Origin: Patiria miniata
Lineage: Eukaryota > Echinodermata > Asteroidea > Valvatida > Asterinidae
Reading direction: 5' to 3'
Length of the DNA: 64,000 bases
Assembly (NCBI RefSeq): GCF_015706575.1
Contig: NW_024037069.1
Span: 38,213,315-38,277,314 of the forward strand
The notes under the pieces are model-generated. The model searched no databases and was not told the DNA's origin. It worked only from the letters and a program-made list of their open reading frames with translations. A program made the translations under genes and the position numbers. Positions within the stretch are counted from its first letter, which is position 1; every line of letters starts with the position of its first letter. Of the stretch, positions 61,661-64,000 are shown piece after piece.

Positions 61661-62859
61661 AAGGGCAATGAAGGGAGCAAAATATCGGATACCAGTGATC
61701 TTTGTTACTAGTTACTATTAAACACAAGAGGGCGCTAGAGAAAGATAGCGGTCAAAAAGTTCCGTCTCCTTTTAAAAGGCGGTTTGTAATAATACTTAGA
61801 TTTTTTGTTTTTAAGAATGAGGTGTAAGCTGATACTTTTTTTACGGTACCGACACAGAATTTGTGTTGAAAAGAGAAACCAGATGGGAATTTCCTTCTGA
61901 AACAAAACTGACTTTTTTTCGTCGGTAATTTTATTGTAAAATTAGGGGAGGGGGGAGGGGAGCTGGAGACATCGCTCTTTCGCGCTGAGCGCGAAAAAAA
62001 AATCAAAAAAAATCCAAAAAAAGACCAACAACTTCAAGCCCATTTCGAAATGATGGAGATCAGCTCTAGGATGAACGAGCTTTGTTCTTTTGTGCAAAGT
62101 TATTTTCCCATTCACCCCCCTCCTCACACCAAGTTGAAGAATTGGATTGGGCGGCTGCCGAGTCCGCGCTCCGTGATGAAATTCGGCTCAGACGGAACTT
62201 CTTTATATCACAAGCTACTCTCCAAATTTTCGCAAGTTGACCCCAGCATGATAATAAGGCATGTCGTGGCCGCTACAAGCGCATTCGCAAACTGAACACG
62301 TTTTAAGGTGAGGAAAATATCAGGAAATGTATAGAGAGGGGTCAAGCATTTTCATCGGATAACCTTGTGATGATCAAAGGAACACACTGAACATTATTTT
62401 GCCTTATAAAGTTGCTCCATCAATGCTATTTAACTTATAAATATTCGATTTCTTCCCTCCTTTAATACATTGAACACTTTATTCAATTTGTACGGAAAAA
62501 CTTTTTTTTTCATTTTGGACGGTTTCGACCCTGTGAAAATACGTTTTAATTTTTTTTAGTAGTTTTTTTTGCGTCAATAATGCACAATACCTCTGAAATT
62601 ATAACTGTCGGGCCGCAAATAATTCGAAATTTAAGGTCAATATTCCATGACTATAAACGTGGGCGGGTTTTTTTCTGCTTTGAAGTCTTTCTCAAAGGGA
62701 ATAACTTCTGTATGCGAGAAAGCTGGCAATTTTAGAAAAGATTTTTTTCGGGATAAAACTCGAAAGTAGCACGGGGAGTTGAAAGCAAGTGGGAAGAGAA
62801 GGCGCATGGTATGAAAAAACTAATGAAAAAAACTCAGACTTGAGAAGATATATATTCCA
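61661..62859. other. Intergenic stretch with one weak reading frame
   Basis: An 81-codon plus-strand frame at 62050-62295 (start MMEISSRMNELCSFV) has no recognisable domain, no clear splice partners and no repeat match I can make. The rest is AT-rich with homopolymer runs. I would not call a gene. Confidence 0.3.
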
Positions 62860-63165
62860 TGGTAAAGCATGGTGGAGCACCTCAAGTGCACGGGGAGACC
62901 TGGAAGATACAAAGACTATCAATGCTCTACAAAATCAAACACGAGCTGGTTGCCTGAGCACCTCACCTTAAACACAAGAAATAGCAGGGGGCACCAACAC
63001 AAATTGTACAAACGACATGCAACAAAGGAAGCAGAAATCCCCCCCCCCCGAGAACCATTACAGAATGGTACAAGTTGCCAGCCAACTTCGTCAACTCTAG
63101 GACACACATGTACTTGCATTCAAGGATGCATCCAAGCACTTCATGGACAACTAAAAAAAAGGCAA
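62860..63165 (+). mobile_element. Decayed LINE 3' tail (reverse transcriptase C-terminus)
   Basis: In shifting frames the plus strand reads STKSNTSWLPEHL, NTRNSRGHQHKLYKR and RTITEWYKLPANFVNSRTH, which follow the order of the C-terminal segment of non-LTR retrotransposon proteins (RGH..KL, then a WN.LP-type motif, then a final helix). At least two frame changes and a C-run at about 63040 break it. The upstream RT domain is absent. Confidence 0.5.
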
Positions 63166-63711
63166 TTTACTAAGGTCATTTCCACATCCACTCCATGCGA
63201 GTCGATTAAGGTCAAAAGTTGGTGTGATATTCTTGGGTGAACTTTACCGACTCAACATGTACCAGAACCAGAAAGCCGAAAACGTATTATTGAACTAATG
63301 ATTTCATTTGAATACGTGAAAGGAAAAATTCTGTTTATTTATTTGTTCGTCTGTTGATTTGTGTTTTTGTTTGTTTTGCAGGCCTATATGATTGTATTCA
63401 TACAAAACTGTGAGGATGGGGCATATTTTATACATGTAGAACTTAATAAGGCAACATATGCAAGGTTGCACTTATAAAATACAAACAGCAATTTGAAAAA
63501 CAAATGTGTGTGTGTTTTTTAAAATTATTTGAAGATTATTGGGTGTGACACGTGATGTCCGAGGAAAGTTTGTAAATAGCCGCCTCAGCGATTGTTTTTA
63601 TCATTGGTCCAACAAAACGTTGTAGCGCCCTCGTGGCTCGTTCTTTATCACTGTGTGGACTTTGAACTGAAAACCGATGACATCGATCACAGTACCGAAT
63701 CATCTATAGCA
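63166..63711. other. Intergenic, possible promoter of the gene at the right edge
   Basis: No coding sequence is seen. The last 130 bp before the ATG at 63712 contain TAGCGCCCTCGTGG (63623-63636), related to the AGGGCGC motifs elsewhere in the window. Confidence 0.3.
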
Positions 63712-64000
63712 ATGGTTCCTAGTTGGATCAGTCATTATCGCATGCTTCAACGTGACAGCACGAACCTGGCGCGGGGACCAGTGATAAACACAGTAAATAT
63801 ATCGATGACAAGCAATAAATTGGTTTTCGAGTCTGGCACCATGCATCCACTGCACGTTTTACTGAATGGATATCGTTGGTGTCGTCGGGTGCTCCGCATG
63901 ACTGCCTTTGCCAACCTGACGTGGCTGTACATCGGTGTGGCTGTGTGGGTTGGACTAAAAAATGCCGGCAAAAACCACCACCAGCAACGCAAACCCAGGA
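63712..64000 (+). CDS. Hypothetical membrane protein, N-terminal part, open at the window edge
   Basis: An uninterrupted frame of 96 codons starts at ATG 63712 and runs off the right edge. It has in-frame ATGs at codons 11 and 32. A hydrophobic segment (FANLTWLYIGVAVWVGL, about residues 67-83) follows a basic stretch (WCRRVLR) and precedes KNAGKNHHQQRKPR, the pattern of a type II or signal-anchor protein such as many Golgi enzymes. I do not recognise the family. An overlapping minus-strand frame exists and codes nothing recognisable, so the plus-strand reading is favoured only by its openness and the anchor-like pattern. Confidence 0.4.
   Translation, partial: MVPSWISHYRMLQRDSTNLARGPVINTVNISMTSNKLVFESGTMHPLHVLLNGYRWCRRVLRMTAFANLTWLYIGVAVWVGLKNAGKNHHQQRKPR

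Overview
The window is from an animal nuclear genome, most likely an invertebrate deuterostome and probably an echinoderm. The evidence is GT-AG multi-exon genes, a large Toll-like receptor with its ectodomain in one exon, an ependymin-related protein, tRNA-derived SINEs ending in ATT repeats, and a very high load of small inverted-repeat DNA transposons. I cannot name the species from sequence alone.

Layout, left to right. (1) 388-1220, minus: first two coding exons of an I-BAR protein of the BAIAP2/IRSp53 family, running off the left edge. It is divergent from (2) 1545-6579, plus: six exons for a 373-residue coiled-coil plus AT-hook plus HMG-box protein that resembles Nhp10/INO80E-type INO80 subunits. 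(3) 7980-16435, minus: complete nine-exon HAGH (glyoxalase II, 327 aa) with a mitochondrial leader and an internal cytosolic start; its 3' end converges on gene 2. (4) 16713-21697: a very young tyrosine-recombinase retrotransposon (DIRS/Ngaro-like) with split direct repeats, just upstream of HAGH. (5) 22080-24819: three inverted-repeat elements in a row. (6) 25346-30317, minus: complete six-exon ependymin-related secreted protein (220 aa). (7) 36057-38684, minus: single-coding-exon Toll-like receptor (875 aa), with a probable non-coding first exon near 40.95 kb. (8) 44449-61493, minus: complete twelve-exon U2AF2 (U2AF65, 456 aa). (9) 61.5-64 kb: U2AF2 promoter, a decayed LINE tail and an unidentified reading frame open at the right edge.

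The five host genes reconstructed in full, and the start of the sixth, join in phase at every exon boundary I assigned. I see no operon-like or pathway logic: the genes serve actin/membrane shaping, chromatin remodelling, methylglyoxal detoxification, a secreted lipid-binding-type protein, innate immunity and splicing.

The most unusual features lie where repeats meet genes. The 5' splice site of ependymin intron 3 sits inside the terminal inverted repeat of a MITE, which itself carries a hAT insertion. Exon 10 of U2AF2 is followed by two decayed part-copies of its own 3' half. The DIRS-like element has identical repeat pairs and carries its inner repeat junction between the gag-like and RT regions. 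Four elements end in telomere-like TTAGGG motifs, and several MITE groups share termini but not bodies.
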